Origin: Candidatus Gerdarchaeota archaeon
GTDB taxonomy: Archaea > Asgardarchaeota > Heimdallarchaeia > JABLTI01
DNA length: 8,179 nucleotides
NCBI GenBank assembly: GCA_016840905.1
Contig: JAEORM010000240.1
Coordinates: 1 to 8,179, forward strand
Direction of reading: 5' to 3'
Part shown: positions 1 through 5,452 of the stretch, piece by piece
Position numbering within the stretch: the first letter of the stretch is position 1
Layout of the letters: each line of letters starts with the position of its first letter
The notes under the pieces: model-generated
The model's database searches: none
Told to the model about the DNA's origin: nothing
The model's input: only the letters and a program-made list of their open reading frames with translations
Translations under genes and position numbers: made by a program

Positions 1-58
1 AAAACTGTTATTTTCCATTAAATTAACGAAAAATGATTATATGCTTAATCTTCAAAAA

Positions 59-68
59 ACTTTTTAAT
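59..68 (+). promoter_or_regulatory. Putative TATA box of the tRNA-His gene
   Basis: An AT-rich box, ACTTTTTAAT, lies about 38 bp before the mature tRNA 5' end. An archaeal TATA box here would place the transcript start near 88-92 and leave a short 5' leader for RNase P. The box lies inside a small inverted repeat (AACTTT at 58-63, AAAGTT at 71-76). The rest of 1-102 is AT-rich with no gene visible. The call is by position and composition only. Confidence 0.4.
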
Positions 69-102
69 CGAAAGTTAAATCAAAACCACAACAGCTAATT
101 AT

Positions 103-210
103 GCCGGGATGGTGTAGCGGCAACATTCGGGACTGTGGAATTCTTGAGAAATCTCAGTCTCGGAGTGCAGTAATCCTGAGCCGAGAGTTCGATTCTCTCT
201 CCCGGCACCA
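103..210 (+). tRNA. tRNA-His (GTG), intron-containing, CCA encoded
   Basis: The gene folds as a full cloverleaf. The acceptor stem GCCGGGA (103-109) pairs with TCCCGGC (200-206). U8 and G9 are at 110-111, and the D arm is GTGT/ACAT with A14 and G18-G19 present. The anticodon stem CGGGA (128-132) pairs with TCCTG (174-178), and the anticodon is GTG (135-137) in loop CTGTGGA. The T arm GAGAG/CTCTC closes a TTCGATT loop. The discriminator is A207, and CCA (208-210) is encoded. A 34-nt intron (139-172) follows G37, the canonical archaeal site; removing it leaves a 74-nt mature tRNA including CCA. Oddly for a tRNA-His, seven rather than eight bases precede U8, so G-1 is not encoded (base -1 is T), and position 73 is A rather than the usual prokaryotic C. 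The cognate synthetase lies in the same window at 6415-7908. Confidence 0.95.
139..172 (+). other. tRNA-His intron with bulge-helix-bulge motif
   Basis: The precursor forms a canonical archaeal splicing substrate. A 4-bp central helix, CTGT (133-136) with GCAG (167-170), is flanked by 3-nt bulges GGA (137-139) and TAA (171-173). The outer helix is the anticodon stem. The inner helix is ATTC (140-143) with GAGT (163-166). The intron also carries a small hairpin, TGAG/CTCA, around 145-156. Cleavage after the second base of each bulge removes exactly 139-172 and restores a normal anticodon loop. The tRNA splicing endonuclease and RtcB-type ligase would process it; neither is encoded in this window. 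Confidence 0.92.
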
Positions 211-218
211 TTTTTTTT
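211..218 (+). terminator. Oligo-T terminator of tRNA-His
   Basis: Eight consecutive T residues follow immediately after the encoded CCA. A U-tract on the non-template strand is the usual archaeal termination signal, and this one sits exactly at the gene end. Confidence 0.75.
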
Positions 219-276
219 CAAAGTTTGAATTAATAACCTAGACCCAATTCTATAACAATTGATTTTAATTTTTTTT

Positions 277-315
277 AAAAAAAGAAAATAATAATTGGTT
301 CAAATAACCAATTAT
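277..315 (-). terminator. Hairpin plus T-tract after the alpha-oxoamine synthase gene
   Basis: A perfect 10-bp inverted repeat, ATAATTGGTT (291-300) and AACCAATTAT (306-315), with a 5-nt loop lies just beyond the stop of the minus-strand synthase gene. Read on the minus strand, it is followed by a T-rich run (complement of 277-290: TTTTC then seven Ts). The arrangement matches a bacterial-style intrinsic terminator. The rest of 219-322 holds no gene. Confidence 0.65.
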
Positions 316-322
316 ATTTGAT

Positions 323-1549
323 TTATATTACACCTAATTGTTTACCATGTTTAGTAATAATTTCAATAGCTTCATCAATAGTTTCATATTCAAAAGATGC
401 TTGGCAAGTGGTTCGGAGTAATTCTCTGCCTAATTCGACTGCTGGTGCTCGTACAGGATTTGTATAAACGCTTCTTGGTCGTTCGTCGAGTAATTCTTTG
501 AAGAATCCAAAAGTAGTAAATTCGTTTCCAACAATTATTGGTAAAATCGGTGTTTGAGATTTTCCTGTATCAAAACCAGCATCAATTAAACCTTGATGAT
601 ACCGATTAGTATTTGCCCAAAGTTTTTGTCTACAAGAATCATCTTTTTCAATAATATCCAAAACAGCTAAAATTGCTGCCAAGGCTGATGGAGGTGAGCT
701 TGCACTAAAGATTAACGCCCTAGCTTTGTGTTTGATCCATTGACAAAGTGCTTCGGAACCAGCGATATATCCACCAATGGATGCGAAGCTTTTGGAGAAA
801 GTTCCCATAATAATATCAACTTTGTCTGTGACACCAAAATGAGCAGCGGTTCCTCTTCCATTAGGTCCAAGTACTCCTACGGCATGAGCATCATCGACAT
901 ACACTCCAGCTCCATATTCTTCAGCTAATTCTGTCATAACATCAAGTTGAGCGATTGTTCCCTCCATTGAAAAGATTCCATCTGTTACAATAAGGGCTTT
1001 TTCGTTTTCTGGAATTTGTTTTAAGCAGCGTTCTAACTCTTGCATGTTATCATGTTCGTAAATTAACTTACGTTCTTTTGGTATGCCACTTAATTTAATT
1101 CCATCAATAATAGAGGCATGATTTTGTTTGTCTGAAATTACCCAATCATCTTTACATAAAAAGCTGGATAGTGCTCCAAGGTTTGCTTGCATACCAGTTG
1201 AAAAAACAACTGCTGCTTCTTTTCCAAGAAATTTAGCTAAACGATTCTCTAATTCCACATGTAAATCCATAGTTCCATTGAGCAATCTTGAACCGGTTGA
1301 GCCGACACCATATTTATCTATTGCTTTCTTTGCTGCTTCTTTGACCTTATGATTGATTGTCATTGAAAGGTAATTATTACTTCCTAACATAATTACCTCT
1401 CGGCCTTCCATGTTAACAATGGGTCCTTGTTCACTACTTAGTTCCTTGAAATAAGGATAGAATCCAAGTTGCTTAACAGAGTTAATTTCTTCCAGCAACT
1501 CCGATTTTGCCCGATCTTCATATTTCGTAAAGAAATTCATTTGAGCCAC
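323..1549 (-). CDS. Alpha-oxoamine synthase (SPT/KBL/BioF family), PLP-dependent
   Basis: This is a fold-type I PLP enzyme that decarboxylatively or directly condenses an amino acid with an acyl-CoA to give a 2-amino-3-keto product. At 408 aa it is full length for the family. Visible motifs are the N-terminal LGSNNYLSM (55-63), GSTGSRLLNGT (83-93), NHASI with the PLP-stacking H144, DDAH (219-222; acidic residue for the pyridine nitrogen plus conserved His), the Schiff-base lysine K253 in GTFSKSFASIGG, and carboxylate-binding R379 in LLRT. The central 'GREVIMLGSNNYL' region and C-terminal 'NPVRAPAVELGRELLRT' look most like bacterial serine palmitoyltransferases and the KBL-like proteins close to them, but sequence alone does not settle the substrate (serine, glycine or alanine; acetyl-, pimeloyl- or palmitoyl-CoA). 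The first codon is GTG at 1549; ATG at 1540 (405 aa) is an equally plausible start. A TATA-like box about 27 bp upstream would make the transcript nearly leaderless. It is divergent from the SDR gene. Confidence 0.9.
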   Translation of the reverse strand: MAQMNFFTKYEDRAKSELLEEINSVKQLGFYPYFKELSSEQGPIVNMEGREVIMLGSNNYLSMTINHKVKEAAKKAIDKYGVGSTGSRLLNGTMDLHVELENRLAKFLGKEAAVVFSTGMQANLGALSSFLCKDDWVISDKQNHASIIDGIKLSGIPKERKLIYEHDNMQELERCLKQIPENEKALIVTDGIFSMEGTIAQLDVMTELAEEYGAGVYVDDAHAVGVLGPNGRGTAAHFGVTDKVDIIMGTFSKSFASIGGYIAGSEALCQWIKHKARALIFSASSPPSALAAILAVLDIIEKDDSCRQKLWANTNRYHQGLIDAGFDTGKSQTPILPIIVGNEFTTFGFFKELLDERPRSVYTNPVRAPAVELGRELLRTTCQASFEYETIDEAIEIITKHGKQLGVI

Positions 1550-1572
1550 TAAAAGATGGGTTCAAAAATGCT

Positions 1573-1582
1573 ATTAAATAAG
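1573..1582 (-). promoter_or_regulatory. Putative TATA box for the alpha-oxoamine synthase gene
   Basis: On the minus strand the complement of 1573-1582 reads CTTATTTAAT-like sequence, centred about 27 bp before the GTG start at 1549. That spacing predicts a start at or next to the first codon, which fits the lack of a clear Shine-Dalgarno motif. Confidence 0.4.
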
Positions 1583-1603
1583 GTTTTTCCCATATTCAGC
1601 TAT

Positions 1604-1617
1604 TAGGTAATTACCTA
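1604..1617. promoter_or_regulatory. 14-bp perfect palindrome between divergent genes (possible operator)
   Basis: TAGGTAATTACCTA is a perfect palindrome with GG/CC in its arms, set in otherwise AT-only sequence. It lies in the 157-bp gap between the divergent synthase and SDR genes, about 25 bp upstream of the putative minus-strand TATA box and about 20-25 bp upstream of the plus-strand one. A looser inverted repeat (TCTTTAAAT at 1618-1626, ATTTAAAGA at 1641-1649) follows. The position would let one dimeric regulator act on both promoters. No regulator gene is present nearby. Confidence 0.45.
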
Positions 1618-1638
1618 TCTTTAAATTAAATGAAAAAA

Positions 1639-1647
1639 ATATTTAAA
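1639..1647 (+). promoter_or_regulatory. Putative TATA box for the SDR gene
   Basis: ATATTTAAA lies about 65 bp before the TTG start, preceded by an A-run that could serve as a BRE. A transcript start near 1668-1672 would leave a leader of about 37 nt carrying the Shine-Dalgarno motif. The surrounding DNA is very AT-rich, so the box is not distinctive. Confidence 0.3.
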
Positions 1648-1692
1648 GAAATTTAATTTCTACAAATACTAAACGGTTGGCACCGTAATTCT

Positions 1693-1697
1693 AGGAG
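1693..1697 (+). promoter_or_regulatory. Shine-Dalgarno motif that decides the TTG start of the SDR
   Basis: AGGAG, continued as AGGAGAT, stands 9 nt before TTG at 1707. The glycine-rich nucleotide-binding motif starts only seven residues after that TTG, so no later start could give an intact protein. Together these support a TTG initiation codon. Confidence 0.75.
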
Positions 1698-1706
1698 ATA
1701 GTTATT

Positions 1707-2717
1707 TTGAATAAAATCATAGTAATAACAGGAGCTTCTTCAGGCATAGGGCTTTCTCATGCTGTATATTTAACCTATAAAGGATATACAGTCTTTGGTA
1801 CAAGTAGACTAAACACAACGAATAATATCGAAAAACTAAAGGAGATCTATTTACGAGATCATAGAAAATATCATTTTATCAATCGTGAAAAAACTACTGT
1901 AAAACCTGGAAAGTATCTTATACCAAAGAAGATTTTAAATAATTTGGATGAAATATTGAGTAAAATCTTTTTTTTCAAAATGGATGTTACTTCAAATGAA
2001 TCCGTACAATTTTCTATCAAAGAAATGGACGAAAAAGCTAAACAATTGAATAACAGAGGTATTGATGTTTTAATTAACAATGCTGGCATAAGTTACTTCA
2101 AAAGCTCAGAAGATTTATCTTTAGAAGATTGGCAAAAAACCTTTGATATCAATCTTTTTGGTCCTATTAGAGTTATAAAAGCTATTTTACCATTTATGCG
2201 AGCAAGAAAAGCTGGTCAAATTATCAATACTAGCTCTTTAGGTGCACTTGCAACAATACCTTTCCAAGCGCATTATTCAGCTTCCAAAATAGCTTCGAAA
2301 ATGTTTACGGAAGGGTTGCGAGTTGAACTAAAACCGTTTAACATTAAGGTATCATCTATTTTACCATCTGATATTAATACCAATTTCAATGTTAATATGT
2401 TCGATAATTCAAACTCACAGAAAAATCATATTTCATCTATTGATTTGCAATATATGATTGATAATACACCAACAAGTAAAGATTCACCATATTATCTTTT
2501 CGCCCAAAAGGTTTGGACTGTTGTTGTTAAAAATCTAATAAAAGCACCTCCACCAATAGTGATATCGAAAAAAATAGCTAAAATAATCAAAAGCAAAAGA
2601 CCAAAAGTAAATTATCAATCAGGAAGCCTATCACAAATCTTTTTGACATATCTAATACGAAGAGTTGTAACAGATGAATTTACTGATACACTTTTACCAA
2701 AATACTTTGGATTGTAA
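1707..2717 (+). CDS. Short-chain dehydrogenase/reductase (classical SDR)
   Basis: This is an NAD(P)-dependent oxidoreductase with a Rossmann fold. All classical SDR marks are present: TGASSGIG (8-15) for cofactor binding, D93 in MDVT, NNAG (124-127), N149 in FDIN, S177, and Y190-x3-K194 with the Ser-Tyr spacing of 13. R34 in GTSR suggests NADP(H) preference. The opening, the 'YTVFGTSR' strand and the C-terminal tail (about 278-336, ending in KYFGL) resemble the 17-beta-hydroxysteroid-dehydrogenase-like SDR group, which also contains 3-ketodihydrosphingosine reductases and other ketoreductases. At 336 aa it is longer than the usual 250-280. Extra sequence lies between strands 2 and 3 (about 37-85), rich in Lys and Asn, and in the C-terminal region. 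It starts with TTG, supported by AGGAG. It is divergent from the alpha-oxoamine synthase, so it may reduce that enzyme's keto product; this is inference. The substrate is unknown. Confidence 0.88.
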   Translation: MNKIIVITGASSGIGLSHAVYLTYKGYTVFGTSRLNTTNNIEKLKEIYLRDHRKYHFINREKTTVKPGKYLIPKKILNNLDEILSKIFFFKMDVTSNESVQFSIKEMDEKAKQLNNRGIDVLINNAGISYFKSSEDLSLEDWQKTFDINLFGPIRVIKAILPFMRARKAGQIINTSSLGALATIPFQAHYSASKIASKMFTEGLRVELKPFNIKVSSILPSDINTNFNVNMFDNSNSQKNHISSIDLQYMIDNTPTSKDSPYYLFAQKVWTVVVKNLIKAPPPIVISKKIAKIIKSKRPKVNYQSGSLSQIFLTYLIRRVVTDEFTDTLLPKYFGL

Positions 2718-2781
2718 AAAAGTAGATAAATTAGTATAAATTTCCAATAAAGAGTTGAATAATTGTAATAGTTAGGTAAAA

Positions 2782-2790
2782 ATTATAAAT
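2782..2790 (+). promoter_or_regulatory. Putative TATA box for the ammonia-lyase gene
   Basis: ATTATAAAT preceded by GTAAAA (BRE-like) lies about 50 bp before the ATG at 2837. It predicts a start near 2812 and a leader of about 25 nt that includes the GAAGGATT ribosome-binding motif (2823-2830). It suggests the gene is transcribed separately from the upstream SDR, which ends 119 bp earlier. Confidence 0.5.
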
Positions 2791-2836
2791 TGAAAAAGCA
2801 TAGAAATCAAGATGTATTCAAAGAAGGATTAACTAT

Positions 2837-4360
2837 ATGACCTATATAATTACTGGTTCTGGACTTACAATAGATGATGTTGTTAAAGTTGCACGTTTTA
2901 ACGAAAAGGTCGAATTGCATCCAGATGCAATAAAAAGGATGCAAGCATGCAGAGATATGCTTGAAGAGAAAATAAAAGCAAGAGAAGTAATGTACGGAAT
3001 AACTACAGGAATTGGTGAATTCTCAGAAACATTCCTCAATGAAGAAGAAACCCTATTATTCCAGAAATACTTGATCTACAATCATGCTGCTGGTATTGGT
3101 AAAGCAGCTCCTATTGAGCATGTTCGAGCTGCAATGCTAGGTCGACTTAATGTTCTTGCACAGGGTTATTCTGGTAACAGAGTGATTATTGCACAAACAT
3201 ATGTAGAGATGTTGAATAAAGGAGTTACACCCGAAGTTATGGAAAAGGGTTCTGTTGGTGCTTGTGGTGATTTGTGTTCTATGTCCCAAATTGCTTTGCT
3301 GCTAATGGGTGAAGGACGAGCCTACTATAAAGGTAAACTAATGCCTGGTAAAGAAGCATTAGAGAAAGCAGGTATTAAGTTTCCTGGCTTAGAACCTCGA
3401 GATGGTTTAGCTGCTATTAATGGTTCCAATTTTCTTACAGCTATGAGTGCTCTTTGGCTTCATGATGCTTTGAAATTCTTGAAACAAGCTGAAATTGCTT
3501 GTGCAATGTCAATTGAAGCTTTGATGGGTAATATGAAACCTTATACTCCATTACTACACGAAATTAGAGGTTTTCCTGGAGCAATAAGGAGTTCAAAAGC
3601 ACTTTCTAAACTTTTCAAAGGTGGAGATTTGTTTGAAGGCAAATTAAAAGTAAAAGTTCAAGATGCCTACTCAATGCGTTCTGCTCCTCAAGTTATTGGT
3701 GCTGCTCATGATGCACTTGCTTGGGCAAAATCACAAGTTGAAATCGAGTTAAATGGTGTTGGTGATAATCCTGTTTTCTTCACCGAAGGAAAGAAGCAAT
3801 TAACTGGTGCAAACTTCCAAGGAACACCTGTTTGTTTACCAATGGATATGGCTGGTGCAGCAATAACTATGATTTGTGTTATGTCTGAACGACGTATGAA
3901 TCGTCTCAACCATCCTGCTCTAAGTGTCGGTCTACCACCTTTCTTAACAAAAGGTGCAGGCTTAATGTCAGGTTTAATGTTGAGCCAATACGCAGCAGAT
4001 ATGCAAATTGTAGAGATGCGTATCTTATCTATGCCAGCAAGCATTCAATCCATTCCTGCCGCAGCTGACCAAGAAGATTTTGTATCAATGGGTATGAATA
4101 CTGCTCTAAAGAATAATCAAATACTAGACAATGCCTATGGTGTATTGGGTATAGAATTTATGGCCGCAGCACAAGCACTCGATTTTAGAGACTTCCAGTT
4201 TGGTGATGGCGTAACAAAAGCTAGAGAAGTAATCCGCAAACATGTAGCTCATTTAGGTGAAGATAGACCCTTATTTGATGATCATAATAAGATGAAGGAA
4301 TTAGTGAAATCTGGCGAAATTCTAGAAGAAGTTGAGAAATTAGTTGGAAGTCTTGAATAA
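2837..4360 (+). CDS. MIO-type ammonia-lyase, histidine ammonia-lyase (HutH)-like
   Basis: This belongs to the aromatic amino acid lyase family, which removes ammonia from His, Phe or Tyr using an autocatalytic MIO group. At 507 aa it matches bacterial HAL length, and numbering tracks Pseudomonas putida HutH closely. Y53 (YGITTGIG), H83 (NHAAG), N195 (INGSN), Q275-x2-Y278-x2-R281 (QDAYSMR), F327 (NFQG) and E413 (QEDF) are all present. The MIO tripeptide at 142-144 is Ala-Cys-Gly instead of Ala-Ser-Gly, within GSVGACGDLCSMS. Mutagenesis of P. putida HAL is known to tolerate Ser to Cys at this position, so the enzyme may well be active. H83 and E413 favour histidine over Phe/Tyr. Other positions differ from typical HutH: QEDH is QEDF, NFHG is NFQG, and the HPAS segment is MPAS (399-402). 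Other hut genes (urocanase, imidazolonepropionase) are absent here. ATG 2837 is supported by AAGGAT 8 nt upstream. It could be a lyase or aminomutase with another substrate. Confidence 0.88.
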   Translation: MTYIITGSGLTIDDVVKVARFNEKVELHPDAIKRMQACRDMLEEKIKAREVMYGITTGIGEFSETFLNEEETLLFQKYLIYNHAAGIGKAAPIEHVRAAMLGRLNVLAQGYSGNRVIIAQTYVEMLNKGVTPEVMEKGSVGACGDLCSMSQIALLLMGEGRAYYKGKLMPGKEALEKAGIKFPGLEPRDGLAAINGSNFLTAMSALWLHDALKFLKQAEIACAMSIEALMGNMKPYTPLLHEIRGFPGAIRSSKALSKLFKGGDLFEGKLKVKVQDAYSMRSAPQVIGAAHDALAWAKSQVEIELNGVGDNPVFFTEGKKQLTGANFQGTPVCLPMDMAGAAITMICVMSERRMNRLNHPALSVGLPPFLTKGAGLMSGLMLSQYAADMQIVEMRILSMPASIQSIPAAADQEDFVSMGMNTALKNNQILDNAYGVLGIEFMAAAQALDFRDFQFGDGVTKAREVIRKHVAHLGEDRPLFDDHNKMKELVKSGEILEEVEKLVGSLE

Positions 4361-4366
4361 GACTTC
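4347..4366 (+). terminator. Perfect 8-bp hairpin spanning the ammonia-lyase stop codon
   Basis: GAAGTCTT (4347-4354) and AAGACTTC (4359-4366) form a perfect stem with a GAAT loop. The TAA stop (4358-4360) lies across the loop and 3' arm. It is followed by moderately T-rich sequence and then by a second hairpin. It may contribute to 3'-end formation or mRNA stability. Confidence 0.45.
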
Positions 4367-4379
4367 AATTTCTATTTCT

Positions 4380-4421
4380 GAGATGAGGAAGTATTCCTTT
4401 ATCTCCTATTTTTATTTTATT
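4380..4421 (+). terminator. Hairpin plus T-tract terminator between convergent genes
   Basis: GAGAT-G-AGGAA (4380-4390) pairs with TTCCT-TT-ATCTC (4394-4405) around a 3-nt loop, giving 10 pairs with one small internal mismatch. A T-rich run (4406-4421) follows. It sits in the 72-bp gap between the lyase and the convergent PhzF-like gene and best serves the lyase transcript. On the opposite strand the hairpin is not followed by a T-run. Confidence 0.6.
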
Positions 4422-4432
4422 TGAAAATTCGA

Positions 4433-5290
4433 TTAAAGACAAAGTTTTCCTTCAGCAATTTTTTCCGCACGTCTGCCAACAAAAATTTCGTCATCTCGAT
4501 ATTTAGGATACATAAAACCCGCACGAGTAACAAATCCACCTTGATGGACAATTAGATCTTCTTGGTTGGAAATAATTTTGTGATGGAGACAAAAAGATGT
4601 TATTGCACCTGAGGCAATACCTGTTACAGCATCTTCTTTTCCATTTAGTGAAACTGCAAAATATCTTGAGCGAACATTTTTCCCATCAGAAAGAAGAGAG
4701 AAACAAATTATACCCGCTAATTGTAATTTTTTACAAATGCCTATAACTTCATGATCACTAATAGTGATTTTTTCTAATGACTTAAAATCCATTTGAATGA
4801 TTAACCTATCTTTTTTCCCTAATTCAATAATACTGCACTTTAGATTGTTCAAAGAAAGTTTCATTATTCTAGAAACATTTTCTAAATCCTTTTTTGTTGG
4901 CTCCTTAACTACTGCTTGACCCAATCCCACATAAACTTCTGGAAATTTTAATTTCTCAATTGGAGTGGCAATAATTACTTTTTTCATTCCTAATGCAGTG
5001 TTAACTTCATATTCACCATCATATAGTGAACCATCATCAAGCAAAGCAAATACAGCTGCAATTATTCCTTGACTGCATATTTTTAGCTCTTCAAGAGGAG
5101 TAAAAGCTAGACTATCAAATAAGAATTTAGAGTCCTTTTTAGATGAAATAAAAATGGTATGTGCAAGAGAAAGCTCAGAAGCAATTTTTTGCATTTTCTT
5201 TTTATCAAAGCTTTCATCATAATAGACAACAGCTGTAGGATTCCCCTCAAATTGATTTCTAGCAAAAACATCAAAGATTTTGTATCTCAT
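4433..5290 (-). CDS. PhzF-like protein with altered catalytic residues
   Basis: This is a PhzF / diaminopimelate-epimerase-fold protein of 285 aa, the normal family length. The N-terminal signature is clear: IFDVFARNQFEGNPTAVV (7-24 counted from an upstream TTG). So are FTPLEEL (65-71), the start of the second half near 150, and RYFAVSLNGKEDAVTGIASG (211-230), the counterpart of the family's EDPVTGSA. In PhzF the catalytic set is Glu in 'SET', His in 'CGHAT', Asp in 'EDP' and Ser in 'TGSA'. Here those positions read H46, Q76, D222 and I227 (same numbering), so only the Asp is kept. The protein is therefore either a divergent isomerase with different chemistry or a non-catalytic relative; no substrate can be named. 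I chose ATG 5290 over TTG 5296 because AGTGAT lies 6 nt before the ATG. It is convergent with the ammonia-lyase and divergent from the membrane protein. Confidence 0.82.
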   Translation of the reverse strand: MRYKIFDVFARNQFEGNPTAVVYYDESFDKKKMQKIASELSLAHTIFISSKKDSKFLFDSLAFTPLEELKICSQGIIAAVFALLDDGSLYDGEYEVNTALGMKKVIIATPIEKLKFPEVYVGLGQAVVKEPTKKDLENVSRIMKLSLNNLKCSIIELGKKDRLIIQMDFKSLEKITISDHEVIGICKKLQLAGIICFSLLSDGKNVRSRYFAVSLNGKEDAVTGIASGAITSFCLHHKIISNQEDLIVHQGGFVTRAGFMYPKYRDDEIFVGRRAEKIAEGKLCL

Positions 5291-5330
5291 AAACAAATCA
5301 CTTTTTGATTGAACTGATTTAATTCTAGTA

Positions 5331-5340
5331 ATATATTAAA
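5331..5340 (-). promoter_or_regulatory. Putative TATA box for the PhzF-like gene
   Basis: The minus strand reads TTTAATATAT here, about 45 bp before the ATG at 5290. It predicts a transcript start near 5308 and a leader of about 18 nt that includes AGTGAT. The rest of 5341-5452 holds a TTGTTAACAA palindrome (5353-5362) and a run of ten Ts (5378-5387) but no evident gene. Confidence 0.4.
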
Positions 5341-5452
5341 CTATATTTTTTCTTGTTAACAAAAATTTTTTCTTATCTTTTTTTTTTCCAAAAAAGAAAA
5401 CCTTAAACACAGAAAAAATAATACTCATTAAAGAAGCTACGAGTTAATTTAA

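Noticed and set aside
1871..2089. 72-codon open frame on the minus strand inside the SDR gene
   Set aside because: It overlaps the conserved NNAG and DVT coding region in antisense and lacks any independent support.
3706..4044. 112-codon open frame on the minus strand inside the ammonia-lyase gene
   Set aside because: It lies wholly opposite conserved active-site coding sequence, has no ribosome-binding motif and gives a protein without recognisable features; it is a shadow frame.
5378..5387. Run of ten Ts as a terminator
   Set aside because: It lies in the divergent gap between the PhzF-like and membrane-protein genes, where neither transcript would end, so it is more likely AT-rich promoter DNA.
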